Of a stretch of 64,000 nt of DNA, positions 39,990-53,279 are shown piece by piece. Position 1 is the stretch's first letter; the number at the start of each line of letters is the position of its first letter. Under the pieces are notes generated by a model, which was not told the origin of the DNA, did no database searches, and saw nothing but the letters and a program-made list of their open reading frames with translations. The stretch is from Anisus vortex (Eukaryota; Mollusca; Gastropoda; Planorbidae), in the NCBI GenBank assembly GCA_949126835.1, contig OX421494.1, positions 22,962,196 through 23,026,195 on the forward strand, read 5' to 3'. The position numbers and the translations under genes are program-made.

Positions 39990-41446
39990 TATCTCTCACT
40001 TACTCTCTCTTTTTGTATGTATGTATCAGAATATGTTCAGTCTATTTTGTCTCTCACTTACTCTCTCTTTTTGTATGTATGTATCAGAATATGTTCAGTC
40101 TATTTTATCTCTCACTTACTCTCTCTTTTTGTATGTATGTATCAGAATATGTTCAGTCTATTTTGTCTCTCACTTACTCTCTCTTTTTGTATGTATGTAT
40201 CAGAATATGTTCAGTCTATTTTATCTCTCACTTACTCTCTCTTTTTGTATGTATGTATCAGAATATGTTCAGTCTATTTTGTCTCTCACTTACTCTCTCT
40301 TTTTGTATGTATGTATCAGAATATGTTCAGTCTATTTTGTCTCTCACTTACTCTCTCTTTTTGTATGTATGTATCAGAATATGTTCAGTCTATTTTGTCT
40401 CTCACTTACTCTCTCTTTTTGTATGTATGTATCAGAATATGTTCAGTCTATTTTGTCTCTCACTTACTCTCTCTTTTTGTATGTATGTATCAGAATATGT
40501 TCAGTCTATTTTGTCTCTCACTTACTCTCTCTTTTTGTATGTATGTATCAGAATATGTTCAGTCTATTTTGTCTCTCACTTACTCTCTCTTTTTGTATGT
40601 ATGTATCAGAATATGTTCAGTCTATTTTGTCTCTCACTTACTCTCTCTTTTTGTATGTATGTATCAGAATCTGTTCAGTCTATTTTGTCTCTCACTTACT
40701 CTCTCTTTTTGTATGTATGTATCAGAATATGTTCAGTCTATTTTATCTCTCACTTACTCTCTCTTTTTGTATGTATGTATCAGAATATGTTCAGTCTATT
40801 TTGTCTCTCACTTACTCTCTCTTTTTGTATGTATGTATCAGAATATGTTCAGTCTATTTTATCTCTCACTTACTCTCTCTTTTTGTATGTATGTATCAGA
40901 ATATGTTCAGTCTATTTTGTCTCTCACTTACTCTCTCTTTTTGTATGTATGTATCAGAATATGTTCAGTCTATTTTGTCTCTCACTTACTCTCTCTTTTT
41001 GTATGTATGTATCAGAATATGTTCAGTCTATTTTATCTCTCACTTACTCTCTCTTTTTGTATGTATGTATCAGAATATGTTCAGTCTATTTTGTCTCTCA
41101 CTTACTCTCTCTTTTTGTATGTATGTATCAGAATATGTTCAGTCTATTTTGTCTCTCACTTACTCTCTCTTTTTGTATGTATGTATCAGAATATGTTCAG
41201 TCTATTTTGTCTCTCACTTACTCTCTCTTTTTGTATGTATGTATCAGAATATGTTCAGTCTATTTTGTCTCTCACTTACTCTCTCTTTTTGTATGTATGT
41301 ATCAGAATATGTTCAGTCTATTTTGTCTCTCACTTACTCTCTCTTTTTGTATGTATGTATCAGAATATGTTCAGTCTATTTTGTCTCTCACTTTCTCTCT
41401 CTTTTTGTATGTAGGTATCAGAATCTGTTCAGTCTATTTTTTCTCT
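39990..41446 (+). repeat. 58-bp minisatellite, about 25 copies
   Basis: The unit includes TCTCTCACTTACTCTCTCTT, GTATGTATGTATCAGAATAT and GTTCAGTCTATTTT(G/A). The G/A base is the main variant. 58 is not a multiple of three and the unit has no stop in any forward frame, so three frames of about 500 codons stay open. Confidence 0.95.
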
Positions 41447-41479
41447 CTCTCTCTTTCTCCCCCTATTTGTATATGTGTA

Positions 41480-41655
41480 TCTGTCGGTCTATTTTGTCTC
41501 TAGCTTTATCTCTCTCTATTTGTATGTGTGTATCTGTCGGTCTATTTTGTCTCTAGCTTTATCTCTCTCTATTTGTATGTGTGTATCAGTCGGTCTATTT
41601 TGTCTCTAGCTTTATCTCTCTCTATTTGTATGTGTGTATTGTCAGTCTTTTTTGT
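41480..41655 (+). repeat. 53-bp tandem repeat, about 3 copies
   Basis: A diverged relative of the 58-bp unit, with TGTCGGTCTATTTTGTCTC and TAGCTTTATCTCTCTC. Confidence 0.9.
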
Positions 41656-41984
41656 ATATCTCTTTCTCTTTCCAGCTTGTGGTCTCATGCTTCGAATTAG
41701 CGTCCTTGTGTGTGTGTGTTTGAGAGAGAGAAAGTGAAAGAGAAAGTAAGTGGGAAAGATTGAGTTCATTGGTATGAGAAAGAGAAAAAGAGAGAGAGCG
41801 AGTGAGAGAGTGTTTCAGTTTTCAGTTATTGTGTATGTGTACGTGGATGTGATTACTAGAATCTCATCACTTATGGGCTTAACTCTAAATGCTTTCACAT
41901 CAACCACTAAAAGACTCCGGATGACTCGAGGGCTCTCTTGAACCCTGACCTTTAGCTGTATTGTGGTTATTTTGATCTTGTATA

Positions 41985-42117
41985 CCCCCCCCCTCACCCC
42001 CCCCCCCCCCCACTCAGATTTAGCCTCACATGGAGGTTTCTAGTCTTTGACTTTTCCATGTAATGCTTATAACAAATGTATCTCTGTACACCCCTCACTC
42101 CACCCCCCCCCCCCCCC
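41985..42117 (+). repeat. Poly-C tracts
   Basis: Two C-rich tracts around 41985-42012 and 42102-42117 in AT-rich DNA. Confidence 0.9.
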
Positions 42118-42671
42118 GAGTAGGCCTGTAGTGTTAGTACTGTGTTAGTCTATAATTTATGGGAAACTGACATATACATGTTAAGCCAGTCACCTGTTAT
42201 GACATTCATGACCATAGAATGTCCCACGCTGGGACTGCCTGGTAACTAAATATGTCAGACCTGTTACAATCATTGCCATCGAGAATTTTTAGATTTTTTA
42301 AATTTTACTTTTAGAACGGAAATTGTTGTTGTTGTTTTTATGTGGAATACGGCATTTTACCGGATTACGAGAGCGAAATTACCGGGTATCAAAATTAACA
42401 AAAGTTCGAAATTTAAAGTTAGGATTTTTAATTTAGCAATAAACATCATAAAACATTACGGACAAGTTGATTATTATTTCATTCTAGAGAGATTAATACG
42501 CTACTTTAGTAAAATATAGAAAAGATGGTATGGAAATTTATATTTTATATTAATTACTTGGTAGATGTTACAAATGTTAGTGGACACTGATGTAGAAGTA
42601 TAAAATTAACCAGTCAGCGGGAAAATTTTGAGAAACGCTGAAAATGTTATATTTCTAATTACACATTTCCA

Positions 42672-43249
42672 TTGACAAGTCTTAATAGGGTTAGACCTTT
42701 TCAAATTGAAGAGATCCTGAACTTCCGGTGACATTTCCTGCCATTTTCGTAAACAAAAACCATGCTTTTGGTGGTGTTTGACAATTGATTTCAATCTCGA
42801 TGGCCAATTCTGGTCTTTTAGAAATATACAAAAGCTACAAGATTAGTTATGAGGAATCCATTTTTAACATCAAAGTGAGTAGGCGATAATTAATGCTCAA
42901 TGTGTTAGGTTAAATTTAGCTTTGTTTATAAAATTAATTAGTCAAGAGTTGCGACCCTGGCTATTAAAAAACACAATGCGTAGATTCATAATAACAAATA
43001 AAGAAATTTATTTTACATCAAGCAATTAGTTTGGGCTTATAATTAGGTGATTCTTCAAGTCTGACATTCACAATCCATCGTTTTCTTTTGACAACATCTT
43101 TTAGAAATGAAATAAAATTTAAACCCCTACATCTATTGTACAACAAGTAACGCACAACACAAACATGTTTCGAAGCAAATGATCGAATCGGACCGGAAAT
43201 GTTTTTCTCTTCGACCTTTTATGCATGCATAATCGTTAAGACTTGTCAA
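42672..43249 (-). mobile_element. THAP-element family copy 3
   Basis: Both ends read CATTGACAAGTCTTAA-like inverted repeats (42670 and 43251). The interior aligns with copies 1 and 2. The THAP frame is closed by stops after about 15 codons, so this is the most decayed copy at the coding level. Confidence 0.8.
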
Positions 43250-43394
43250 TGTGTGTTTAAAAACATTTCTATTTGTTCTAGTTATAATAACTCAGATTTC
43301 AATTAGATCTAAACTGTAGGTTACGCAGAATTTTTTTTAGATTTATGCATGTGATTTGTTGATTTTTTCAAAGTCGGCCTTTAGACAAGCCTAG

Positions 43395-43790
43395 TATAAT
43401 AATAATAATAATAATAATAATGGTCATTTCTTTAAGCGCTTCTACTTCTATCCATGCTATTAAACTTAGCATGCTCAGTGTGCTCTCGGTGTGAATTGCA
43501 GTGGCAGATGTATTAGTATGTAAGGCACACATCCTCTAGTCAAAGAGAAAGGTCTTTAAGTTCTTTTTAAAAGACTCTCTTGTCTCAGATTCTCTCAGTG
43601 TCTGGGGTAAATTGTTCCATGAAGAAAGCGCCACAGATTAAAATGAACGCACTCCCAGGTACTTCTTTTTGTGTCCAGCCAAACTGGGAGTTTTAAGGAG
43701 TGAATGTGGTAAAGAGCGCCGTTCCCTTGATGGCTCATGCTTTGATATAAGCTCTCGAAGATAGGAAGGATCAGTGCCGTTTAATCATCC
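43395..43790 (-). mobile_element. (TAA)n-tailed non-LTR/SINE element
   Basis: Starts with nine or so AAT units, then AATGGTCATTTCTTTAAGCGC, AGCATGCTCAGTGTGCTC and 'AAATTGTTCCATGAAG'. On the minus strand this is the tail of the same type as 16148-16245 and 27140-27434. The 5' end is undefined. Confidence 0.65.
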
Positions 43791-43942
43791 GTACTTACCG
43801 TATGTATGTATTGTTCGACTATATCTTACGGTTGCATGAATACTTTGTAGACAAACTTTCCATTATTGTTAACATGAAAATAATAAAGTAGTCGATGCTA
43901 ATAACCATATAAAGTATATAGTATCATTACAGGATATAATGG

Positions 43943-44010
43943 TACCATGTGGTTAGTGCTCCTGACTGTAAACTAGACGACCCGGGATCTAACCCTACAG
44001 CCGACCAATC
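43943..44010 (+). repeat. Degenerate tRNA-like sequence
   Basis: GTGGTTAGTGCTCCTGACTG (A-box region) and CCCGGGATCTAACCC (B-box-like) are correctly ordered and spaced, but the stems do not close well. Most likely a SINE head or tRNA pseudogene. Confidence 0.4.
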
Positions 44011-44849
44011 CATGTCACCCCCAGAAGCTTTGGGAAATAGGCGAAATATTCTTTTTCTTTAGAAGGAAAGTCTGTAGCTTATAAGATAATCATAATCGTG
44101 AGTGACGGTACGGGTTGTTCACAAAACATCAGTTAAAATGTGAAATTATCACTGAATAGAATACGAGGCACTCTTTCAAACTATCATAATATCACTGATT
44201 AGAATACGATGAATCAGTTTAAACTATCTTATTGTCATTGGCTAGAATGTGATGTATCGGTGTTAAAGCATCAATGCAACATAAGTACTAAAATCACTGT
44301 TTGACCAATAGTGACCAGTTGGCTACTTGATGCAAGCAAATGATCAATAAGTATTTGCGTGTGGGAAATTAAAGCACGTTGTAATTTTTATTAATTTGAA
44401 CAATCTGTTAGTCGGCCTTGAAGAGATCTATCAAAAAGTGTTGTTACATAACAGCACTCTTGCAATAACAATGCTGAGAAATATATCATGTCAATAGGGA
44501 ATTAGCCACTAACTATTGGAGAAAGTAGAATTAGAGAACACACCAGCATTTTGTGTATCTATATATTTATAGACGATATATAGATAGATAGATAGGTTTA
44601 TATATAGATGCATATCTAAATAGATCGATACGTTTATATATACGTAAAACAAAAATATATGTTATATTGTCATGACAATATATATGTTATATTGTTATGT
44701 GTGTGTGTGTCTACTTATTGTCTTGCTATGTTCAATTACTTTCCTCTTGTTCTACAGTGAGCTAAATATTATGAAACAGAAATAGAGTACTGAAAACAAC
44801 GATTAAATTGTTGATATGTATCCATTCAGATCTTATATCTAAAGTGAAG

Positions 44850-44990
44850 CAATGTTCACAGGTTTCCGTGACCACGGGGACATTGTGTAGCCAGAACAAT
44901 GCCAAGTTGTCTTTAACTTTCCCCTTTCCGAACCATGGAGCACTCTTTTAATTGTACGTTGATTCGAACCTTAGACATGTGAAATTATGT
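44850..44990 (-). mobile_element. SINE fragment, diverged
   Basis: The family blocks GAAGCAATGTTCACAGGTTTCC and GTGTAGCCAGAACAATGCC are present in minus orientation. Confidence 0.55.
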
Positions 44991-45044
44991 CTTCTGGTAA
45001 TAATATAATACAATATATGATTAAAGACTACTAGACCAAACAGG

Positions 45045-45330
45045 AATCATTGGCCTAGTTACTCGACCGAATACGATTAATTGGCCTAGTTACTCGACCG
45101 AATACGATTAATTGGCCAAGTCATTAGACCAAACAAGATGAATTAACCTAGTTACTCCTACCAAACACGTTTAATTGACCTAGTTAGTTGACCAAACACG
45201 ATTGATTGACCTAGTTACTCCGACCAAACACGATTGATTGACCTAGTTACTCGACCAAAAACGATTAATTAGCCTAGTTATTCGACCGAACACAATTAAA
45301 TGACCTAGTTATTCGACCGAATAGGATTAG
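45045..45330 (+). repeat. Degenerate 31-bp tandem repeat, about 9 copies
   Basis: Units are variants of AATTGGCCTAGTTACTCGAC plus CGAATACGATT. Divergence between neighbours is clear, so the array is older than the 24-bp one. Confidence 0.85.
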
Positions 45331-45808
45331 TGTATAAAGTAAGTCTAGCAAGCACACGAAGAATTTGAAATGCAGGCAAAGTTTCGGTTCAGTTCATGTG
45401 ACGTAATTAACACCTCCATGACTAACGCTTTAACTAAAAGTAAACATCTAACTGCAACAGGCTGGCAGAGTGTGTGAAATAGAAGTGGAGCTTAATTTAA
45501 AAAACTGTCACAGATATATTTAACGCATGAATGGTGCGTTAAAGCTTTTAAAAATACATCATTGTTCAATGCTGTATAGTGTATAGTTTTAACTCAGGGG
45601 TTTTCGCCAGATTCACTTTAAAGACTTGGCTTGTCAGTGCTCGATTGTAAAACATTGCGATACAAGTCAAATCTATCTCTATGCCCACCCGACCACAGAA
45701 GGCATCTTTAACGTCAACTGGGTCAGTGACCGATGAATTTCATATTCTATGGTGTCAGGAAAGCTCTGCAACTGATCTCATTAGGCAAGAAGAAAGTTGA
45801 TTTTGTAA

Positions 45809-45881
45809 CCCTTACAGTCCCGGGCGCGTATATAGCGGAACTGAAGGCAGCATAGATAGAAGTAGGTCGGTACGGGAAGGG
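45809..45881 (-). mobile_element. 73-bp TTAA-flanked micro-element, copy 1
   Basis: CCCTT ... AAGGG ends, with TTAA on the right and GTAA (one mismatch) on the left. The 73 bp are the exact reverse complement of 58334-58406. Too short to encode anything. Ends and target fit a piggyBac-type MITE. Confidence 0.85.
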
Positions 45882-47074
45882 TTAATATTTTTGTAAAAAT
45901 AAACTATTTATATTGCAATTGTTATTGATGTGCAAACTAAGGTTAGCTGAAGAGTAACAACCTAATATGTAGGGCCTAATGGTTCGTATTCAGTGCGGGG
46001 CCTAATTTTTAGTTTTCACTGTTTCAGTGGCCTAACGTAGGGAGACGAATATTATGTACCTTATTGAAAGCAATATTACTAGCATGTCAATAAACAATGA
46101 CAATGAAATGAATTGACGGGTGGCTGCATATTACTGCATAACTCTCACTTTATATTTGGACAGTATAAAAGACAAGCAAAAAAAAATAGTCGAAGTGTTC
46201 AACGAATGCCAGTCTGAAACAACTTAAAAAGATTTCGTGTTAATGACATTTGATGGCATTACATTAATAGTATCTAGGTTGAAGGGGGCGAATGGTGCGG
46301 CTTTTCTCAAATTTGGAAAATCAGGTCAGTTTTCAAAAATTTTCCACAATTTGGAAAATAATGTCAGTTTTCCAAAACTTGTCCAACCTGTATGAACTCT
46401 GTAAAAAAAATACAACAACATGTTTATGCGCCAGGTTATTCAACATCTAAAGTCGCTGCAAGTATCAAAGTAAAATAAATTAGAAACCAAAAGAGCGGAC
46501 CTGCTCATAATAAATAACACTTGCATGTATATCTTTAACACACATTAAGGCCTTAGAACACTTCACTAAATTGGAAACAGCTACTGGGGGATGTGAAGAT
46601 GAAGTAGGTAGCTCACTTTCCTTGCCATACAGTTTACATACAAGGGGAAGAACAAGTAGTTTTACAACCCTGGGGCACAGGGAGACGGACGGACAAACGG
46701 ATCACAACTTCGTTCTGTTGTACTTTGTTGAATGTAGGCTACCTACTTCCATTTCGCTGTACAGTGAACGCGGTAATTTTAACCTGCACACATTCCCGTT
46801 GGCTAATATAAGGCCGAACTGCTGTAAGTTATCTTCCAATTTGGGTCGCTAAAAAAATTGTCGCTATGCATTCACGCGTTGATGGCAGTGATATATTAAT
46901 ACAGTGGTGAACAAGTAACTTTTAACGACTTTCCGCTTTTGAGTGATTGGTCCGTGGCCTTCATTTGTGTGTATCTCATGTGTGTGTGCGCGTTTTCAAA
47001 CGCGTATAGCGAAATTATAGGTTGTTTTTTTTTTTAGAGTGGGTGATATGTTACTGTATCAATTTTATTTGGTA

Positions 47075-47335
47075 ATTAAAAAAAAAACAAGAGCCAGTGA
47101 AGCTGCGTCTACAAGTTTCCGTGACAACAGTTATTTAATGGATTGTGTGGCCAGCACATGTCCTAGCCGCCTTAACTTTGCCCCTAAAAAAAATCTGCGC
47201 TGGCTAGTAGGCCTAGACTCAATGAAACCTTACAGACCCGTCCAATAATAAATCTTAGCCTTCACCGGAATTCGAACCCGGGAAATTCGTGTTTCGGTAT
47301 GCCAACTGAGAGTGATAGACCACGCTGTCCCAGTG
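47075..47335 (-). mobile_element. tRNA-derived SINE, diverged copy
   Basis: Minus orientation with the B-box region GGGTTCGAATTCCGGTGAAG (about 47262-47281), GTGTGGCCAGCACATGTCC and a poly-A-side tail near 47078-47090 on the complement. Confidence 0.75.
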
Positions 47336-50300
47336 ATATGGTTACAGGTGGCATCCAAATTAATTAAAAAAATTATCAGAACTTGTGGAATCGGTTAATT
47401 TTCTTATCTGTATTAAAAAAACAAATAAGCAGGGACTCAAAGAACAGCTTCTGTAGCCTACCACTTATTAAATCAGCCAATTGTGTTACCTCAGAACTCA
47501 ACCCAAGAATTAAAATATCAAAAAAAGTACAATGTGTTGCCTAAGTCAAGTTAAAAATAGTAATTGTTAACACCGTTTACAATTTACAATGATCGTAAAT
47601 GTAGGCCTATTCAGTTTAGCGTTCCCAAATCACCGGATTGCGCAACCCGGTACCGGGCAACGAAATCAAAATTACCGGCTTGCAAAAAAAAAGGCGGGAA
47701 AAGTTCAAAATCTAAAATTAGATTATGATGCACGCTCTGATTTAACGATAGAACAATAACAGTAGACTACACTAGCTTATCCATAAGGGGACGTCCATAA
47801 ATTACGTCACTAATTTTTTTGCAAGCTTTACCTCCCCTTCCCCCGTGTCAACTCTTGTTAAACTTTTAGAATTCTGTCAAACATTTTACCCCCCCCCCCC
47901 CCCCCATATAGTTTTTTTTTATTTTTATTTTACGCTGGCTCTTTATGTTTTAAACAAAACAGAGATTGAAATGTCTATAATTAATTTTTATATATTTTTC
48001 TAATTACGTAATAGATTTCCAGTTGGCTTTAACTCTCATCAGTGGAGACATTGGTTACACCCCTTCTCCGTGCCATCCACGTTGTTTCCAATCCGAGGAT
48101 TTTAATAATATTTCTTTTTTGTTTACTATTATTACCGGTAGGCCTATCTATATTTATAAAAAAAATATTAAATGAATCTAATTTTACTTTTCACTCTTAA
48201 TATTTTGATACAATGTTCGTTGTTTAATACTTTCAGGTGAAGGTGTGCACTAGTTGAGAAAATTAGTCTTCTATTTCCACCGTACGTTCACTATTCCCTC
48301 TATTATTGTTGCACCCCCCCCCCCCCTTCCTTTTCTTCCAGTAGCCTATGCCACAGATAATTAGGTTATACATGTTTACCTCATACAATATTTTCTGAAC
48401 AGTATAAATTAAAACTTTGAAATTATGAAATGGATCTATCTATTCTACTTATGAAATAGATCTATTTAATGTACCTAATTTTAACGTTTTACCAATTAGA
48501 ACAAGTAGTTAGTAAAATATATATATCAGATATATTTCATATATCAGAATAAACCTTCTATTGCCCTCCTGTCGTGGACTAATTCCACCATCAACACACA
48601 CACTCATAATTCCCCCTCCCCTACTTGAACAATTTACCCCTCTAGCCCCCCGCCCCTGTTCAGATCAGAAAAGATAGGGTAAGCCTGTTGGCCACGAAGT
48701 TGTCGATCCAGTATAGAGTAGACCTAATCCATTATTAAAATAGTACAGGCTCTTGACGGGCGAGTGAGTATGCTATGCGTCTTTCAAACGCACGACTTAT
48801 TTCGATATTTTTTATTTATTGAATTTATTGTAAAAAGTAACATTGTCAACGTATCTTGAACCCCCCACCCCCTCCCCCATGTGAACAATTGACAAACTTA
48901 TCCCCCCCCCCCCCCCCTATTTTGTTGACAATATTAATGTGAACATTATTTTTATATTTGAACTAATTTTTTAGCTACAGCCTTCGAGTTTATATACACC
49001 AATAGTGTTGATAAGTATGTGGATATTCTAAAAGTTATATGCTACTAAGATCTAGAATCTAGATCTATAGGCGAATACTACACGGCGAGTAGCCTACAAT
49101 CGGAAACAAAGACAAATATTGGGTCACGAAAAAAAAAGTGTAGAAATAACCGGATCACGAAAGAAAATTTTGAGAAAACACATTTGAAAGTGTAGGCCCT
49201 ACAGCCAAACATAATCTCGCGTTTTCAATGCAGTAATTTATTGAAAATTTAAAAAAAAGGTCAATATCAATAATAATAGAATAACCCACGCGAAATAAAA
49301 CATTTAAAATGAAACCAGTGTGATATTTACAACACTAGCTTTCGATGGATTAAAAAAAAAAGTCTACCTCTAATAGCCTTGTTTTATTTTCGTAAACAAT
49401 TTTTTTACATTTTATTAAATAATCTATTGATTTCCTTGTCATCTAACAATACCCCCGGTACAAAGAAACAATATATTTATAGAGATATAGCACCACACAA
49501 TCACAAAGACAACAACATACTCAGGAGGATTCCAGGCCTAAAGACGTTAAGCCTAATACCGAAATTTGCTAGAAATCTAAACAAAGGAAAATATCTATTC
49601 AAGCCTTTGTTGTTATAATTATAAGATTTAATATAATAAACATTTTATATATGCACATTATTATCAGCAATTAATGCCAAGAAACTTTGTCTATGCACAT
49701 TTAGCCGCGTATGAAAATAGAAAAATAGCCTTCTCCCCTGTTGAACCTCATGACCTACTTAGCCTACAGTACGATCTTTTTTTTTTTCGTTTCTTTTTTT
49801 AAACTACTGTCGACTGCTATAAAAACCTCGCCGTGCATATTTTCCGATCTTGACACAGAAGAAAACTCGGATCTTTCAACTTTCAATACCCGCCGTGGAC
49901 AAAACGAAGGGGGGAAAAGCACACAGTCAAAATGTGTTAGTTGTGTGCTAATATTACACATTTAGTTTAGGTATTTGTGAGTGAATGTTTTATTATTCGT
50001 GGACTGACCCCATGATCACGTCGACATAGGTATGTTATTTAAATTACTTAAAATTAAAATCATTTCACGTATAAATTATAAATCTTTCAATAGTGACAAT
50101 AGTGACATTAGCCTCAATAGTTGAATAGGCCTAAGGCCTAGGCCTACACTTTAAATGTTATAAATATAAATGAAATGAATGTAGGTGTAGGCGTAGGCTA
50201 TTTATTTATTTATTATTTATAAATACAGTCATGTGTGGCTCATACTGCGCCCAGGACCATGCATTGCACATATTATCTTATATTTATCACATTTATCACA

Positions 50301-51990
50301 TATTATGTTCACATATACTTCATATAGCCTATTTGAATTTGAAATAGGATGATTATATTATAGGCTACTATAATTATAGCAGCTATAGGGTAGGCTTATA
50401 CTATATGATACTATATGAAGTATACGAGTAGCCTAACTATATAATTAATAATAGGCCTATATAGTATATATTTTATGCGTACTACTACTATTTAGGCCTA
50501 AAGTATGTATGACTAGGGCTAGCTCCGCCAGTGCCGCTATACTCCGCTATAGCTATAGCGCTATGCTATAGCTATAGTATAGTATAGGCCTAGCTACTAT
50601 TCACTATTCAATTGGACTATAGACTAACTATAGGCACAAAACTTAATATTAAGGCCTAATTATTAATACTACTAATCGGCCTAGGCCTAACCTAACTTTG
50701 AAATATTCTTATGAACTTATATTATTACTTATGCTTAGTTATATTCTTATATGGCATCAATTTATTTTAATCATTGATATTGTAATATTGTTGTGACCTT
50801 AAAACGAAAAGCCTATAATAAGCATAGGCGGCATAACCTACATAACTTTTATTAAAGATGCCGTTCACAACAAGCAGGCCTAATTTTAAAATTATGTTGC
50901 GATAGCCTAATTATTATTTTGATGAGGCAGGTATGAATACTGTAGGCCTAATATAATTATATAGGCCTAGATTATAGATCTATACTATAATGCCTCTAAG
51001 CCTCAACTTAAGGCTTACACTTTTATAGCAAGTCACTTAGTTTATATAGGTCTTATAAACACAATAACCGATCTATTATGTTTTCTTTTAGTCGGTCTTT
51101 GACATACAGTCCCTACACTGCCCTACAGTCTACAGCTATGCTATCTCACTTTTATGCTACTTTTACCCAATAATAATTAATAGATCTACTATCTTGTATC
51201 AGTTTTAAAAGCACCAACAAAATAAGCTAAGCAGCATATAATTGTTTGTGTTTGGTTTTTATAGATATATTTATATAGATTATTGACCTACACGTAAGCT
51301 ATATTCGTCTTCTTATAGGCAATTATGAAGGGGTATTACTATTAACAGCGTTGGTCAATAATCAACTCAGGCCCCCAGTGTGAGCTAAATTAATTATGAT
51401 TTGATACTGTTACAAAGTTCGATTTACTCCATGTGTTTATTTCTGGCAGTTCATTTTTACACAAATTATAGGTTAGATAAAATTCTCATGTGAAGTATTT
51501 AAAATAGGACCAAGGAGTCAGTGTTGTTGTTGTTTTTACCGTTGTTTTAGGCTTAAGTGTATCCATTTCCTTTTTTTTTTTCATTCATGATTTCTATTTT
51601 TAAGTCAATTGTTAGATCTATTTATAAACACTGTAATGACCTACATTGTCATTAATCTATATAGACAAGGAGTAAGCGACTGTGGGAATTTGAAGCTCTG
51701 TCATATTTAGGATGACTCTTTATAGTTCTTATTTTCACATTTACGTCATGAGTCTTAGAGTAATGTAAAGAATGTGGTGTACAGAATTTGTTTCTCAGCC
51801 CGACTATAATATATATATATAATATATAAAGATATATAGACGTCATACTATATAGGACCATAGTTTCTCGAGGTGAAATTCATCAATTATTCATGACTGA
51901 TTAGCCTACACGAATCTCTGAAATTAACATGCAATGTCATTCCTTAATCAATATTTACATATTATATTATTAAATAATTGAAATTATTAT
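47336..51990. other. Long gene-free AT-rich stretch
   Basis: It holds several poly-C runs (about 47889, 48315, 48902) and a 'GGGGACGTCCATAAATTACG' block at about 47789 that looks like a lone transposon end. The block 50100-51000 is dense in TAGGCCTA. No exon, tRNA or rRNA was identified. Confidence 0.5.
50100..51000. repeat. TAGGCCTA/TATAGGCTA-dense segment
   Basis: At least eleven AGGCCTA motifs plus many TATAGCTATAG-type short palindromes in 900 bp, without a fixed period. Confidence 0.6.
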
Positions 51991-52030
51991 GTCGTAAATT
52001 ATAAACCTTGTACATTTTTTATTAAGCCTG

Positions 52031-52355
52031 TCCAGACATAATTATGACATATAACTTTTGCTGTTTAAATAGTTTATATTTGATGACCCAGACCGTTAAT
52101 TACGGTTTGAAACACATTTGTTAAAAATACCCAATATGCAGAGTGATACCAGAGTATGCCATATATTTTTTATTAAACAAGTCTAGACATACGACATATA
52201 ACTTTTGCTGTTTAAATAGTTTATATATATAGTTTATATTATATATAGTTTCTATATATAAATAGTTTATTGATGTTATATTGTTGGTGACCCAGATCGT
52301 TATAATTACGGCTTGAAACGCATTTGTTAAATTTACCCAATATGCAGTAATACAA
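52031..52355 (+). repeat. Diverged tandem duplication
   Basis: GACATATAACTTTTGCTGTT, GTGACCCAGA(C/T)CGTTA and CCCAATATGCAG occur in order at 52045-52140 and again at 52191-52350. The second copy carries a TATATAG insertion. Confidence 0.8.
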
Positions 52356-53279
52356 ATCTCTAAACATCGTTCAGATGCTGGAGAGGTGGTAGGGGCGGGA
52401 AGCAGGAGGCAGGGTGAGTCGCCTTCGCTATTACCGCTTCTTTCCCCCCTTTTAAATCTATATTTTGTAATGGTCAAATGCCACTACTGTTTCCCACCTC
52501 GCGAACGAGAAAAGAAAAAAAAAAGTTGTTTCATTATTTGATTAATCTTAAAGCGTCAAGTAGTAGGAATGGGAGATTTACACACGAGTCTAAACGGAGA
52601 TGTGGTTGTGAATCATTTAGCCCCTATCAGTCAATATTGCCCTCCCACCCCCACCCACCCCCCGTGTATTTACCAGCCTCGCCACTGCTCCTGCTTAAGT
52701 TAATCCTTAAGCAGCGAATATGCCGTGTAAATACATTAAATCCATATCTACGCTTACATCTGCCAACAGGCGGACCTCACCATACGAGGTCAGTTCTTTT
52801 TTTTCTCTCTCGTCTGTAAAGATAACCGAAATCGAAAGATCGTCTGTAAATTATAACGAAAACAAAAAATGTGTAAGATGATAAAAACGCTACAGGGCTT
52901 AAAATTCAATACATACAAACTGAGTCGTTTGAAAAAAAATTTTTTTTTTTTTTACAAACATTTAAATTGTGATGAGTATGATGAATAGTGCGAGAAGAAC
53001 ATAGTAAAACATCAACGTTTCATTCAAAGATGTTTTTACGTGTCGGCCAATTGTTTGCACAAGGAAGGCGGTTTAGAATTTAACATTTTCTAACCATGAC
53101 CAGAAACGCCGGGTACTGACTCATTCAACTTGTTCACCTTTCACGCCCATATCATTCACTGAAATTTAAGGAATGGAATTCCATTTGACTCCGTAATGTT
53201 GAAAAAATATTGTTGAAATATATCTCTAAATAAGAGTTTCCACTGGTGTAAAGGGGAAAAAAGGGGGTGGGGGTGATGG

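Noticed and set aside
39894..41556. Three frames of 506-552 codons, hydrophobic and cysteine-rich, resembling membrane proteins
   Set aside because: Product of the 58-bp stop-free minisatellite. Hydrophobicity comes from its CT-rich composition.
46571..46852. 93-codon ORF, METATGGCEDEV...
   Set aside because: No motif, no splice or promoter context that I can support, and biased composition. Treated as chance.
47789..47830. Complete transposon starting GGGGACGTCCATAAATTACG
   Set aside because: The end is a familiar repeat terminus, but no matching inverted end or target duplication could be found.
49379..49618. 79-codon ORF with KQYIYRDIAPHN
   Set aside because: Looks weakly protein-like, but I can find no motif, no neighbouring exon and no repeat relationship.
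52478..52819. 113-codon ORF beginning MPLLFPTSRTRKEK
   Set aside because: Low complexity, basic and proline-rich from poly-C/poly-A DNA, without recognised domain.
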